A stretch of 64,000 nucleotides of DNA, taken from Debaryomyces hansenii CBS767 (Eukaryota > Ascomycota > Pichiomycetes > Serinales > Debaryomycetaceae). Positions 40,011 through 49,533 of this stretch are shown here, in pieces. Within the stretch, counting starts at the first letter, position 1, and each line of letters opens with the position of its first letter. The stretch spans positions 1,116,001 to 1,180,000 of the forward strand of contig NC_006043.2 in assembly GCF_000006445.2 (NCBI RefSeq). Reading direction: 5' to 3'. The notes beneath the pieces are model-generated. The model was not told the DNA's origin, ran no database searches, and was given only the letters and a program-made list of their open reading frames with translations. The position numbers were made by a program, and so were the translations under genes.

Positions 40011-41201
40011 ATGATACCTGGACGGATTTTGTGGCGGACGGCTGCTTTGAATAGGTCATTTGCTATCAATAGACTTACAGTTGCCAACCCAACGAGTAAA
40101 TCTCTAGCTCATTTGAGATTTTTTTCCATGTCTATAATTCGAGGAAGTTCGTTCGATGAACAACCAATAGTAGTAAAGACTGGAAATAAGCCTCAGAAAC
40201 CAAATAAGGATATGGAAAAAGACGTGAAGGATAACAGATCAAGATTTACGCCTGAAGAGTTAGAGGCTTCTCGGTTGGCCAGATTGGCAGGCCTCGGGTG
40301 GGTTGCTAACCTTCCTGAAAAATGGATACCATATGCTGAATTGATGAGAATAGAGAAACCAGTTGGAGCTTTGTTATTGCTTCTTCCTTCATTCTGGGGA
40401 ATAACTATGGCAGCGTATTCTGTAACGGCCCCATTAACGACAACATTATCAGCCATTGCTTTATTTACAATTGGTGCATTTATTATGAGAGGTGCTGGAT
40501 GTACCATAAATGATATATGGGATCGAAACCTTGATAACCAAGTCGCACGAACCATAGAACGACCAATTGCTAGCAGAAGAGTTAGCGTTCCACAAGCTGT
40601 TGGTTGGTTAGCCGTGCAATGTTTTGCTGGATTAGCTGTACTATTGAGTTTGCCGTTTGAATGCTTCTATTTGGGAGCCCTTTCTTTACCTTTTGTTGCT
40701 GCATATCCATTATTTAAGAGATTTACGTATTATCCACAAGCAATGTTATCTATTTGCTACAGTTGGGGTTGCTTATTAGGATTTCCTGCTGTTGGCGCAC
40801 CTTTACTTTTATCTGTCGCAGTCCCATTATTCTTATCTAACTTTATTTGGTGTATGACTTATGATACCATATATGCCCACCAAGATAAAGCCTTTGACAT
40901 CCATGCTGGAATAAAATCAACGGCTTTAGCTTGGGGATCAAAAACCAAGCCTATACTTAACAGTCTTTCTACACTTCAGGCTGGATTATTCACTACTGCA
41001 GGTATTATGAATGGAATGGGACCTGGGTTTTATTTATTTGGCGCCTGGGCATTTTCAAGATTATTTAGAGAAATTAAAAATGTTAATTTAGATGACCCAA
41101 AGAGCTGCTGGAAAGCATTTACCAGTAACATTAATACAGGGTATGTGTTTTGGTTCGGTATGGTTATCGACTATATCCTCTTATTATTAGGTTATCTTTA
41201 G
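40011..41201 (+). CDS. COQ2: 4-hydroxybenzoate polyprenyltransferase, mitochondrial
   Basis: Joins the polyprenyl tail to 4-hydroxybenzoate in coenzyme Q synthesis, in the mitochondrial inner membrane. The 396-residue UbiA-family protein begins with an Arg/Ser-rich, acid-free presequence (RILWRTAALNRSFAINRL). It carries both prenyl-diphosphate/Mg motifs: NDIWDRNLDNQVARTIERPI (NDxxDxxxD, about 165-185) and YDTIYAHQDKAFDIHAG (about 283-300). Eight or nine membrane segments surround them. The approach segment ELMRIEKPVGALLLLLPSFW is typical. S. cerevisiae Coq2 is 372 residues. Confidence 0.95.
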   Translation: MIPGRILWRTAALNRSFAINRLTVANPTSKSLAHLRFFSMSIIRGSSFDEQPIVVKTGNKPQKPNKDMEKDVKDNRSRFTPEELEASRLARLAGLGWVANLPEKWIPYAELMRIEKPVGALLLLLPSFWGITMAAYSVTAPLTTTLSAIALFTIGAFIMRGAGCTINDIWDRNLDNQVARTIERPIASRRVSVPQAVGWLAVQCFAGLAVLLSLPFECFYLGALSLPFVAAYPLFKRFTYYPQAMLSICYSWGCLLGFPAVGAPLLLSVAVPLFLSNFIWCMTYDTIYAHQDKAFDIHAGIKSTALAWGSKTKPILNSLSTLQAGLFTTAGIMNGMGPGFYLFGAWAFSRLFREIKNVNLDDPKSCWKAFTSNINTGYVFWFGMVIDYILLLLGYL

Positions 41202-41293
41202 ATTCTTGTAATTAAATATATTTAAATATAAATTTATTATCTATGAATCAATGTTCCTCTCACATTCACTCTCAATGACGTCTTCCTTAACTA

Positions 41294-44200
41294 TTATTGC
41301 TCCTCAGGTGTTAGATCATTACAAAGATCTTTTGTAAACTTAGCATCGACCTTGCTCAAGATCTTTTTTAAACCTGTATCTCTATGATCAGCATCTATGT
41401 TAATTATCACGTTTCTCAAGTAATCTTGCAAATAAATAATTGGAAAGTGAATTGGTACCATTGCTAGCACTTCTCCAACTGTAAATAGAATGCCGTAAGT
41501 TGATATAAAATGCTGTATTGCTGGGAAGTGCTGGTGGTCATCACACTCTCTCTTAATGTAAAACTGAAATATGTTAACTAGATTGTTCTTCTTATGCTTG
41601 TATGATGATCTATTATTCAGTGTGATATATTTCGAATTTCTGAAATAGCAGGCAGACACAGGCAAAGGAAATTCACCATACAAAGCAACATACTCAGCAC
41701 TAGAGTAATCCGAAAATTCAAGTAGTCCTACAAGCGAATCTTCCTGTTTACTATAGATCAGTTTAAAATAACTGAATATATTTTCGACAGAAATAATCTC
41801 TTCAAATTTGCTGATAGTGCTTGTATACTGTGAATCCCTATTCCGAGTTCTGATAATTAAGAGCTCCAAGATCTTCAAATAAACATCAATAAATTGTTGG
41901 CACTCGCTCCGTTTCATGCTAATTCTTAAATAATCTGGCCAGCTTATTTTAGGCCATTTTGAATCACTTAATGAATTTTCTATCTGGTAAGTTTGTTGTA
42001 AAATATTAAAATTGAATTTATTACTGTCTTCCAATTTCGAAACAATTCCTTTGGTCAATTCAACGAGAAATTCATCTAGAGCTTCTAAATCCAACTCAAT
42101 TTCCAAAGCTTCTAAGAAGCTAGATTCCATGTACTCTAAGCGTAGTTGTGAAAAATCGATCTCATTAGAAAACGATTCGGACATTTCTTCAATAATACGC
42201 TTATGAGTTGCTTTTTGCGTGTCATTATTTGCCTTCATGAATGATAAACCCACTGAAGGATTAAATTTCAAAACTTCAAGTAAGTATTTTGAGTAGGTGT
42301 TATCATTCTTTACATTCTCTTTAAGCTGAGATAAGATTATTTCTTGCAAATTAAAAGAAACATCATTAAAATGTACTTCAGAACCTAATGGCTTGGTTAC
42401 GTCAGGATCACTTAATTCCTCATCTAACAATCTTAAACATATATCACATATTTCTTTAGAAATTTCCTCTTTAAAGTGTTCTTCTGAATTGTCTACCAAT
42501 GTGAGGTATATCTGTAATAAACCAAAATAATTCTTGCTGTTCTTTACAAGATTTAAGATGTCATCATTATTCAAACTTTGAATCTTCCATATCTCCTTAT
42601 CATGGTGATTGATAAAATCAATTAGGAGTTTACTCGAAGTAAGCTTTTCTTGATATAATTTCATGCGACAGTACTTCAAAAGATCCTCGTCAGTATCGTC
42701 CCCATCGACTAGATATTCAGTGTAGAGCTTTTCCAAATAGTCAATTAAAAGGCCATTTTGGACATGTCTGTCAAATAAATGTTCACTTATATCAGTTAAT
42801 CCTGTAAAAATTTGAAAGTTCAGCAACAATGGGTCGTTAGGTTGAATGCTATCAATAGCAAATATTACAAACCTCGGATCAAGGCTTAGCTCTGAAGCCT
42901 TATTTGTACCATCTTTTACCTTTTGGAATGATAGTTCCATGCATTGGTTATAATTACCTTCCAGGGTGTATAATAAGAAAAGAAATTGAATTGAATAATC
43001 ATGTAATTCACATGTGTATTTTGGAATAATCGCTTCTAACAGCTTTGATATATTCTTTATTTCTTCTAAATTAAGAGAAGTGCCTAAAGATATTTCACGT
43101 ATCTTCTTTGTCAAAGTTATTATCTGGTTAATTTCATACATCATCCAAATACTAGATTCTTTGTATACTAATGTTGTGCTCCCAATATTGTATTTTGAAT
43201 TTGAATTCATTATAGAACCATCCTTAATATCAGTCTTACTTAATAAGTTTGAAAGCTCGTCATCATTGCATTCTATATTTTGATATACTTTCAATATCTT
43301 ATAGCCTTCAGAATTCTTATCAGTATCATCATCTTTAATATTTGAGGCTGTTTGTGGCGGCACATCATCTGCGCTTGATTCTTTCGGTAAGGTTTCCATT
43401 ATAGGTTCTACTGTATTAGCTTCTTGATTTGTAATTTCTGCAGAATCTGTTACCACTTCTCTAGAATCTTTTTCTCCCTCCGAAATATTCAAGAGATCCT
43501 GAATGTAATAGCTAGATTCAGTTTCAAATGACTTCAAAGAGGCGACGATCATCTTGCTTTTTAAATTATTCGATTTGCATATAGCAAATACATATGGCCA
43601 TTCAATTGAAACACCACCAGACGGATGTTCGCCGCTTGGCCATAATAATGTTCCTCTTGTAATATCACCAGAGGAGTTAATAAACATTGACATAGACGTA
43701 GACTCATCGGACTTGATTGTAAGTAAAATCTCTTCATCAGTTTCATCATCATTAGGAAAAAAAGGGACAATTTGAGGATACATGTCGTCATTTGCATTGG
43801 GGTGATAGTCAAATAATGGAACTTTGCGAGTCTTCTTTAAGTCAATTATATCATAATTCTTTTCATTTGCTACCACAGCCAAAGAACCATGATCCAGCAT
43901 ATTCAAAGAGCTAAATGCTACACATTTTATAGCATTAGAATAGCTTATATCCTTGATTAATTTAATCAGTTCTTTACTAACTTGAATTACTCGAATTTTA
44001 TCATCTGTTAAAGTTAGTACTTCCTCATTCTCGATACTAGGTCGTATTTCAGAATTTTTCAAGGGAGAATGATTTGAAAAGTACAGTAAATCAACTATTT
44101 TCTTCAATTTACCAATATGTGATGGGGATAATTCTGGGACAGAGTATACACTTGCAATTTCACCGCATAAAACTAGTGCCCTTTCAATGTGAGGTAGTAT

Positions 44201-44464
44201 CAATATCTTCTTCACCGGTTTCTTGTCTTGAGATATTTGTAATTGTGAAATTAAAATATAATCGGAAGCATCTTCGAAATGATGATAATGCAAAATTTGT
44301 CCTAAAGAAGTGCCCACATATATGTTAACTTGATAAGATGCAATATAAGTAATAATCTCTTCTTCGTTTTGCACAACAGATGCAAGATCTGTAACGAGTG
44401 CTCGAAACTTATGTGTCGATGGATGGCAATTGATTCCATCTAATTGGATGTAGTCATTTGCCAT
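41294..44464 (-). CDS. VPS3: Vps3, CORVET tethering complex subunit (CNH domain)
   Basis: A 1056-residue protein with an N-terminal citron-homology beta-propeller (about 20-330), an Asn/Asp/Glu-rich linker (about 335-410), and a long helical C-terminal half ending in the Vps39/TGFBRAP1-type domain. The final region contains FPAIQHFISTYGILFTVGEV then AMVPIHFPIIYLQDYLRNVI. This layout fits Vps3, the Rab5-binding subunit of the endosomal CORVET tether; S. cerevisiae Vps3 is 1011 residues. The HOPS paralogue Vps39/Vam6 has the same domains and is the alternative. The first ATG in frame is at 44464; the 25 codons above it use no ATG. Confidence 0.75.
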   Translation of the reverse strand: MANDYIQLDGINCHPSTHKFRALVTDLASVVQNEEEIITYIASYQVNIYVGTSLGQILHYHHFEDASDYILISQLQISQDKKPVKKILILPHIERALVLCGEIASVYSVPELSPSHIGKLKKIVDLLYFSNHSPLKNSEIRPSIENEEVLTLTDDKIRVIQVSKELIKLIKDISYSNAIKCVAFSSLNMLDHGSLAVVANEKNYDIIDLKKTRKVPLFDYHPNANDDMYPQIVPFFPNDDETDEEILLTIKSDESTSMSMFINSSGDITRGTLLWPSGEHPSGGVSIEWPYVFAICKSNNLKSKMIVASLKSFETESSYYIQDLLNISEGEKDSREVVTDSAEITNQEANTVEPIMETLPKESSADDVPPQTASNIKDDDTDKNSEGYKILKVYQNIECNDDELSNLLSKTDIKDGSIMNSNSKYNIGSTTLVYKESSIWMMYEINQIITLTKKIREISLGTSLNLEEIKNISKLLEAIIPKYTCELHDYSIQFLFLLYTLEGNYNQCMELSFQKVKDGTNKASELSLDPRFVIFAIDSIQPNDPLLLNFQIFTGLTDISEHLFDRHVQNGLLIDYLEKLYTEYLVDGDDTDEDLLKYCRMKLYQEKLTSSKLLIDFINHHDKEIWKIQSLNNDDILNLVKNSKNYFGLLQIYLTLVDNSEEHFKEEISKEICDICLRLLDEELSDPDVTKPLGSEVHFNDVSFNLQEIILSQLKENVKNDNTYSKYLLEVLKFNPSVGLSFMKANNDTQKATHKRIIEEMSESFSNEIDFSQLRLEYMESSFLEALEIELDLEALDEFLVELTKGIVSKLEDSNKFNFNILQQTYQIENSLSDSKWPKISWPDYLRISMKRSECQQFIDVYLKILELLIIRTRNRDSQYTSTISKFEEIISVENIFSYFKLIYSKQEDSLVGLLEFSDYSSAEYVALYGEFPLPVSACYFRNSKYITLNNRSSYKHKKNNLVNIFQFYIKRECDDHQHFPAIQHFISTYGILFTVGEVLAMVPIHFPIIYLQDYLRNVIINIDADHRDTGLKKILSKVDAKFTKDLCNDLTPEEQ

Positions 44465-44621
44465 GCTTGTTGAACTGCAAGAGTGCTTACTATGGCTAAT
44501 CGATAAGATTGATATGGTAGGTTCAATATTGATATTCACTGGAACAATCTGCAGTACTTGTTAAGAGTATAATATTGGTGTACGGATGTATATTTAAAAA
44601 CTAACTTGATGAACTACTAGG

Positions 44622-45896
44622 CTAATTATTTTCAAATAAGGATTCAGTGGAAGGTGGTAAGGTTGGCTGGAATGCCAAATTATCTCTATGGGCAACGTAC
44701 TCACTATCAGCAAATCCCAAAACTGGTTCAATTTCACTACTGTGTAAACCTTTTATTAAGTTTATTTCAATAGCACTATAATTCACTCTGCAGGTTCCTA
44801 CTTCAAGACCATCAGATAAAGGAGAGGATCTTTCGGCAATCACCTTAATTGATACGCACTCACTTTCATGGAAACTGCCTTCAACAGCCACAATACCCAC
44901 TGGAAGTAAACCAGCCCTATCTTTTCTAGTTAAGGCTTCATAACATAGATGATCAATATATAAAGTTCCCTTAGTTTTTATACCATGTAATAACCAGAAT
45001 CTCTTATCCGATATTATCTTAGTTGCACGAGGTAACCCTAAGAAGCGTGTATGGAGGGGGATTTTGTTTTTTTTGATCTCACCAGCTATATATCTAGTTT
45101 GCTGTTCAGTAGATAAATCAAGCTTATCCATAGACTGAATATTTGACACAATAGATAAAATCGAGTCTGGTTGACTAGAAAGGGTTATTATAGTAGTGAC
45201 ACCAACATTAGTAGCCAATCCAGCTGCGATTAATTTTGTAGTCATACCCCCAGTACCCACTTTGGATCCGCCCGATTCTGTATCGGTTTTCACGTCCAAA
45301 TCATCAACTTTGTCTACCACTAGTATAGGTTCTGCATCTGGATTACTCCTTGGGTTGTCTGTGTATAAGCATTGAACGTCTGTCATTAAGAATAAATAGT
45401 CGGCATGAACCATGCCTGCAGTAATTGCCGAAAGCGTATCATTATCACCAAATTTAATTTCAGCTACTGATAACGTGTCATTTTCATTTACAATTGGAAT
45501 CACTCCCATGTCCAATAATTCATGTAACGTATTTTTAGCATTCTTATACTGGTTAAAATCACTTATATCATTTCTTGTAAGCAAAATCTGCCCAATAGTC
45601 TGCTCCATTTGCCTAAAGAGATCATCAAATAATCCAATTAAGCGACCTTGACCAATTGATGCCAACGCTTGGACCGCAGCTAACTTTGATGGTTTGCTAG
45701 AAATACCAACCCTTTTCATCCCAAACGCAATCGCCCCAGATGAGACAAGGACTATCTTGTGTCCCTGGCGACGAAGTTTGACAATAGTTTCCACTATAAG
45801 CGACATATTTGCAATTCTTGGTTCTCTGGTAACCTCATCTACTAAAGATGAGGTCCCAAGTTTGATGACAATTATATATGACTTTGAATCTGACAT
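44622..45896 (-). CDS. PRO1: Glutamate 5-kinase
   Basis: Phosphorylates glutamate to gamma-glutamyl phosphate, the first and feedback-regulated step of proline synthesis in the cytosol. The 424-residue protein has the amino-acid-kinase domain (about 8-265): IVIKLGTSSLVDE, KIVLVSSGAIAFGMKRVG, IPIVNENDTLSVAEIKFGDND and GTGGMTTKLIAAGLATNVGV. A C-terminal PUA domain follows (about 310-400; GTLYIDHLCYEALTRKDRA and LLPVGIVAVEGSF). Length matches S. cerevisiae Pro1 (428). It is a separate kinase, not the fused P5CS of animals and plants. Confidence 0.96.
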   Translation of the reverse strand: MSDSKSYIIVIKLGTSSLVDEVTREPRIANMSLIVETIVKLRRQGHKIVLVSSGAIAFGMKRVGISSKPSKLAAVQALASIGQGRLIGLFDDLFRQMEQTIGQILLTRNDISDFNQYKNAKNTLHELLDMGVIPIVNENDTLSVAEIKFGDNDTLSAITAGMVHADYLFLMTDVQCLYTDNPRSNPDAEPILVVDKVDDLDVKTDTESGGSKVGTGGMTTKLIAAGLATNVGVTTIITLSSQPDSILSIVSNIQSMDKLDLSTEQQTRYIAGEIKKNKIPLHTRFLGLPRATKIISDKRFWLLHGIKTKGTLYIDHLCYEALTRKDRAGLLPVGIVAVEGSFHESECVSIKVIAERSSPLSDGLEVGTCRVNYSAIEINLIKGLHSSEIEPVLGFADSEYVAHRDNLAFQPTLPPSTESLFENN

Positions 45897-46048
45897 TGAT
45901 AAGTATTTGGTGATAACTAAGTATTAAAGGTTTATCCAGAAATTTCAGAAAATAGATACTATGTAAATGAGCGTTGCACGAATTACGAGGACGAGAAAAG
46001 TTTACGATAAAAAAGCACTATTTGAAAGTGGAACTGATATAGGCTATA

Positions 46049-46850
46049 ATGGAATTGAACTTTGATAAAATAGTTCTATTTGGCGATTCGATAACTCAAC
46101 ATGGATTTGATCAAAGTTCAGGTTTTGTATTTGGATCGGCCTTGCAGGAAGGTATGTAACCGTTAATAACCCTTATCTGAATGCCGTATAGTAACATTAT
46201 CAGCATATATGAGGAAACTAGATATTTTGAATAGAGGATTTAGTGGTTATAACACAGATCATTGCGGACTTATCCTACCCAAGTTATTAGAAGTCGAGCA
46301 TAAAGGGGGATCAAAGGTGAAACTTATGACGATTTTTCTTGGTACAAACGACGCACTAAGCACGATTCAACATGTGCCGGTGTCAAGATATAGAGAGAAT
46401 TTAGCCTCAATGGTGGACAAGGCGTTACGTTACGACATAAGACTTGTAGTTATAGGACCTGCATTGCACGATCCTAAACTTCTTCCACCAAGTTATGCAG
46501 AAAACGGTCCGGGAGATATTTCATCGAGTGCAAATAATAAAACCTACTCTGAGGCTGCAAGATCTGTAGCAGAACAATACAAGGTACCGTTCTTAGATTT
46601 ATGGACAGCTTTTAAGAATAAGGGAGGTTGGTCAGATGAACAATTAGCCCAACAGAGTGTTTCCATTCGCTCGTTACTATCTGACGGAATACACTTTACT
46701 TCCGAAGCTTATCAAGTCCTATACGAGGAGCTAATTTCAATTATTGACTATGAATATCCCGAGTTGGCCCCCGGTAACCTCAAGATGAAATTGGCCGTCT
46801 GGAACACTATTGATCCGCATAATATAGAGAAAACAATGTTCACTCACTGA
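46049..46850 (+). CDS. IAH1: Isoamyl acetate-hydrolysing esterase (SGNH hydrolase), spliced
   Basis: Hydrolyses acetate esters such as isoamyl acetate. Exon 1 is 46049-46151 and exon 2 is 46204-46850, giving 249 residues. Exon 1 supplies the catalytic block I, FDKIVLFGDSITQHGFD, with the nucleophile Ser in GDSIT; without it the long open frame from 46209 would lack the catalytic Ser. Exon 2 carries block III FLGTNDALS (about residue 85) and block V DGIHFTSEAYQVLYEEL with the catalytic Asp and His near residue 204-207. The join GSALQEA-YMRKLDILNRGF aligns without gaps to S. cerevisiae Iah1 (238 residues), which supports the chosen acceptor. Confidence 0.93.
46152..46203 (+). other. 52-base intron in IAH1
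   Basis: Donor GTATGT at 46152-46157, acceptor CAG at 46201-46203, phase 1. The branch site is not a clean TACTAAC; TTAATAAC (about 46163) and AGTAAC (about 46190) are the candidates. An in-frame alternative acceptor TAG at 46189-46191 would add four residues (VTLS). Confidence 0.85.
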
Positions 46851-47014
46851 TCGCCTCTGAACATGACCCCAAGGTCTCTGAAGGTCACTACATATTTTAT
46901 ACAGATACAATATACATATATTTAGATCTTTTTACCACCTAACAACATTATGTTCCCACATTCACGTACGATTATCGGTCGTTATTGTTACATCTCATGA
47001 AGATCCGGTGAAAA

Positions 47015-47502
47015 GTGGGGCAAACTCGGTGTATAATGGAGAAACTCAACATAATTTTTCCGTCCTTAACGAAAAAGAGGAGGGTACAATTATAGATTCT
47101 ATTCATATCCTTCATCTTATACAGTATGTTTGCATGTATAAACTCTAGGATCGGTTTAAGAACACTTGAGCGAATACATAGGATATCCAGTGTGTTTGAA
47201 AAGGTAAATGTAGATATAAAACAGATTCAATGCACGAACCCTTTATTTACGAGAATACGAATAAAGACCACATTTTATTCCGAAATATGAAATTATCCAA
47301 GCACCAAGACATTCAAGCATTGTTCTATATATCAGACATAAGTGGGACAATAGTTTATTTTTGTAATCTCCCCACATAATTCGAACGTATTGCGGCAATT
47401 CTATGATCGCAGAATTGCTCGTAAAATTAATCGCTGAAATTATTATAGCGAAATACTTTGCAAACTATTGTCTACATAATAGAGGAGCGATGAATCGTGG
47501 GG
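47015..47502. promoter_or_regulatory. Three Mig1-like GTGGGG boxes upstream of the maltase gene
   Basis: GTGGGG at 47015-47020 (after GAAAA), CCCCAC (reverse GTGGGG, with ATTATGT before it on that strand) at 47370-47375, and GTGGGG at 47497-47502 (after GAATC). Mig1 recognises SYGGGG next to an AT tract and represses maltase genes in glucose in S. cerevisiae. Confidence 0.5.
47395..47418. repeat. 8-base inverted repeat in the maltase promoter
   Basis: GCAATTCT (47395-47402), spacer ATGATCGC, AGAATTGC (47411-47418). The arms are perfectly complementary. It could bind a dimeric regulator; unproven. Confidence 0.6.
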
Positions 47503-47633
47503 TTAAATCTAAACGATGGGAAACATAAAGTATTTAAAGGGGACTAAATCACCCTAAGCCAGACTGTAATAATATATTTAATCAGTAATAAATTTACTTT
47601 CATATAAACTAATAGAAAAACACGAATATTATA

Positions 47634-49340
47634 ATGACTAAAGATTACATTTGGTGGAAAGACGCTAGTGTTTATCAAATCTGGCCTGCTTCGTATAAAG
47701 ATTCGAATGGAGATGGTGTAGGTGATATTCCAGGTATTATTTCCACATTGAACTATGTTAAATCATTAGGAACGGACGTTATTTGGCTTTCCCCAATGTA
47801 TGACTCTCCACAGGATGACATGGGTTACGATATTTCCAACTATGAAAAGGTCTATCCAAAATACGGAACATTAGAAGATATGGATAACTTAATTGAGGGA
47901 ACCCACAAAAGAGGTATGAAGTTGATTTTAGATTTAGTTATTAACCATACTTCAACCGAACATGACTGGTTTAAGCAATCGAGATCGTCTAAAACCGACC
48001 CAAAAAGAGATTGGTATATCTGGAAGCCAGCACGCTATGATGCTGAAGGTAATAGACATCCTCCAAATAACTGGGTATCTCACTTTTCGGGATCTGCTTG
48101 GGCTTACGATGAAACCACTGATGAATATTACTTACATCTTTTTGCTGAATCGCAACCAGACTTGAATTGGGAGAATGAAGAAACAAGAAAGGCGATCTAT
48201 AAGTCTGCTTTGTCATTCTGGTTTGAAAAAGGAATCGATGGTTTCAGAATTGATACAGCCGGTATGTATTCAAAAGTTCAATCATTCTCTGATGCCCCAA
48301 TCGTTTTCCCAGATTCGGAATGGCAACCATGTCAAAAGTATTTCCAAAATGGACCTAGAATTCACGAATTTCACAAGGAGATGTTTGCATCTGTCACTTC
48401 TAAATACGATGCTATGACTGTCGGAGAAGTTGGTCATTCACCTCGTGAAGATTCTTTGAAATATGTAAGCGCCAAAGAAAAAGAGATGAATATGATGTTC
48501 TTATTCGACGCTGTGGAAGTTGGATCAAACCCTTCTGATAGATTTATTTATGATGGATACAAATTAACTGATTTCAAAAAGGCAGTACAAAATCAAAGTT
48601 CTTTTATCGAAGGTACTGATGCCTGGTCTACCGTCTTCTATGAAAACCATGATCAACCAAGATCTATTACCAGATTTGGTAACGACTCTAATAAATATAG
48701 GGTTAAATCAGGTAAGCTTTTAGCTTTATTACAGTCTACTTTGAGTGGTACTTTATATATTTATCAAGGTCAAGAAATTGGTATGACTAATTTACCAAGA
48801 TCGTGGTCTATTGATGAATATCTTGATATTAATACTATCAATTATTACAAGGAATTCAAAGCTAAATATGGAGACAACAAAGAAAAAATGGATAAATTGA
48901 TGGATAACATTAATTTATTGGCCAGAGATCATGCCAGATCTCCTGTTCAATGGGATGACACTGAAAATGCAGGTTTCTCTACAGGTAAACCATGGATGAG
49001 AGTTAACGATAACTATAAGGAAATTAATGTTGCATCGCAAGTGAATGATCCAAATTCCTTATTTTCCTTCTGGAAACAAAGTTTAAAGATTAGAAAGGAA
49101 TATAAGGATTTGTTGATCTACGGTTCTTTCAAAATTCTTGATAACGAAAACCAGAAAATCTTTACTTATGTTAAGGAAGCTGCTGGCCAGAAGGCATATA
49201 TTGTTTTAAATTTTACTTCAGAAAGTTTAAAGTTTGAAAACTTGGACGGAGGTAAATTAGAATTATTGCACTCTAACGTCAATGTCGAAGATGAAGGTAC
49301 CTTGAGTCCTTACGAAGGTAGATTTTATCTCATTAAGTAG
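47634..49340 (+). CDS. GH13 alpha-glucosidase, maltase type
   Basis: A 568-residue intracellular alpha-glucosidase of the yeast Mal12/Ima1 family with no signal peptide. It starts WWKDASVYQIWPASYKDSNG and has the four GH13 conserved regions: LVINHTSTEH, GFRIDTAGM with nucleophile Asp207, TVGEVG with acid/base Glu265, and ENHDQPR with Asp340. The residue after the nucleophile is Thr (208), as in maltases (Mal12), while isomaltases have Val there; this favours maltose and sucrose-type substrates. The C-terminal beta domain ends at LSPYEGRFYLIK. No transporter or MAL activator lies nearby, so it is not part of a classical MAL cluster in this window. Confidence 0.93.
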   Translation: MTKDYIWWKDASVYQIWPASYKDSNGDGVGDIPGIISTLNYVKSLGTDVIWLSPMYDSPQDDMGYDISNYEKVYPKYGTLEDMDNLIEGTHKRGMKLILDLVINHTSTEHDWFKQSRSSKTDPKRDWYIWKPARYDAEGNRHPPNNWVSHFSGSAWAYDETTDEYYLHLFAESQPDLNWENEETRKAIYKSALSFWFEKGIDGFRIDTAGMYSKVQSFSDAPIVFPDSEWQPCQKYFQNGPRIHEFHKEMFASVTSKYDAMTVGEVGHSPREDSLKYVSAKEKEMNMMFLFDAVEVGSNPSDRFIYDGYKLTDFKKAVQNQSSFIEGTDAWSTVFYENHDQPRSITRFGNDSNKYRVKSGKLLALLQSTLSGTLYIYQGQEIGMTNLPRSWSIDEYLDINTINYYKEFKAKYGDNKEKMDKLMDNINLLARDHARSPVQWDDTENAGFSTGKPWMRVNDNYKEINVASQVNDPNSLFSFWKQSLKIRKEYKDLLIYGSFKILDNENQKIFTYVKEAAGQKAYIVLNFTSESLKFENLDGGKLELLHSNVNVEDEGTLSPYEGRFYLIK

Positions 49341-49533
49341 TTTTATACGATTTTGATTGATATTTTTGAATATATGACATACAAAAATTCTGTCTTTTTT
49401 TTGGTACATAAGATACGATATCTATGTAGTTATAAATCGTATCAGCTACTAAAGAGGTCTTACAAAAAATAAAAATCAAGACATTCGAGTTCGGGAGCTT
49501 AACGCTACTTTAGCTTGGTTTGGGTATATTTTC

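Larger units (their letters stand above)
46851..47633. other. Long upstream region of the maltase gene
   Basis: 783 bases with no gene. It contains three GTGGGG-type boxes (47015, 47370 reversed, 47497), an inverted repeat at 47395-47418, and an AT-rich stretch with TATTTAAA at about 47530. The length and motifs suggest a regulated promoter. Confidence 0.55.
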
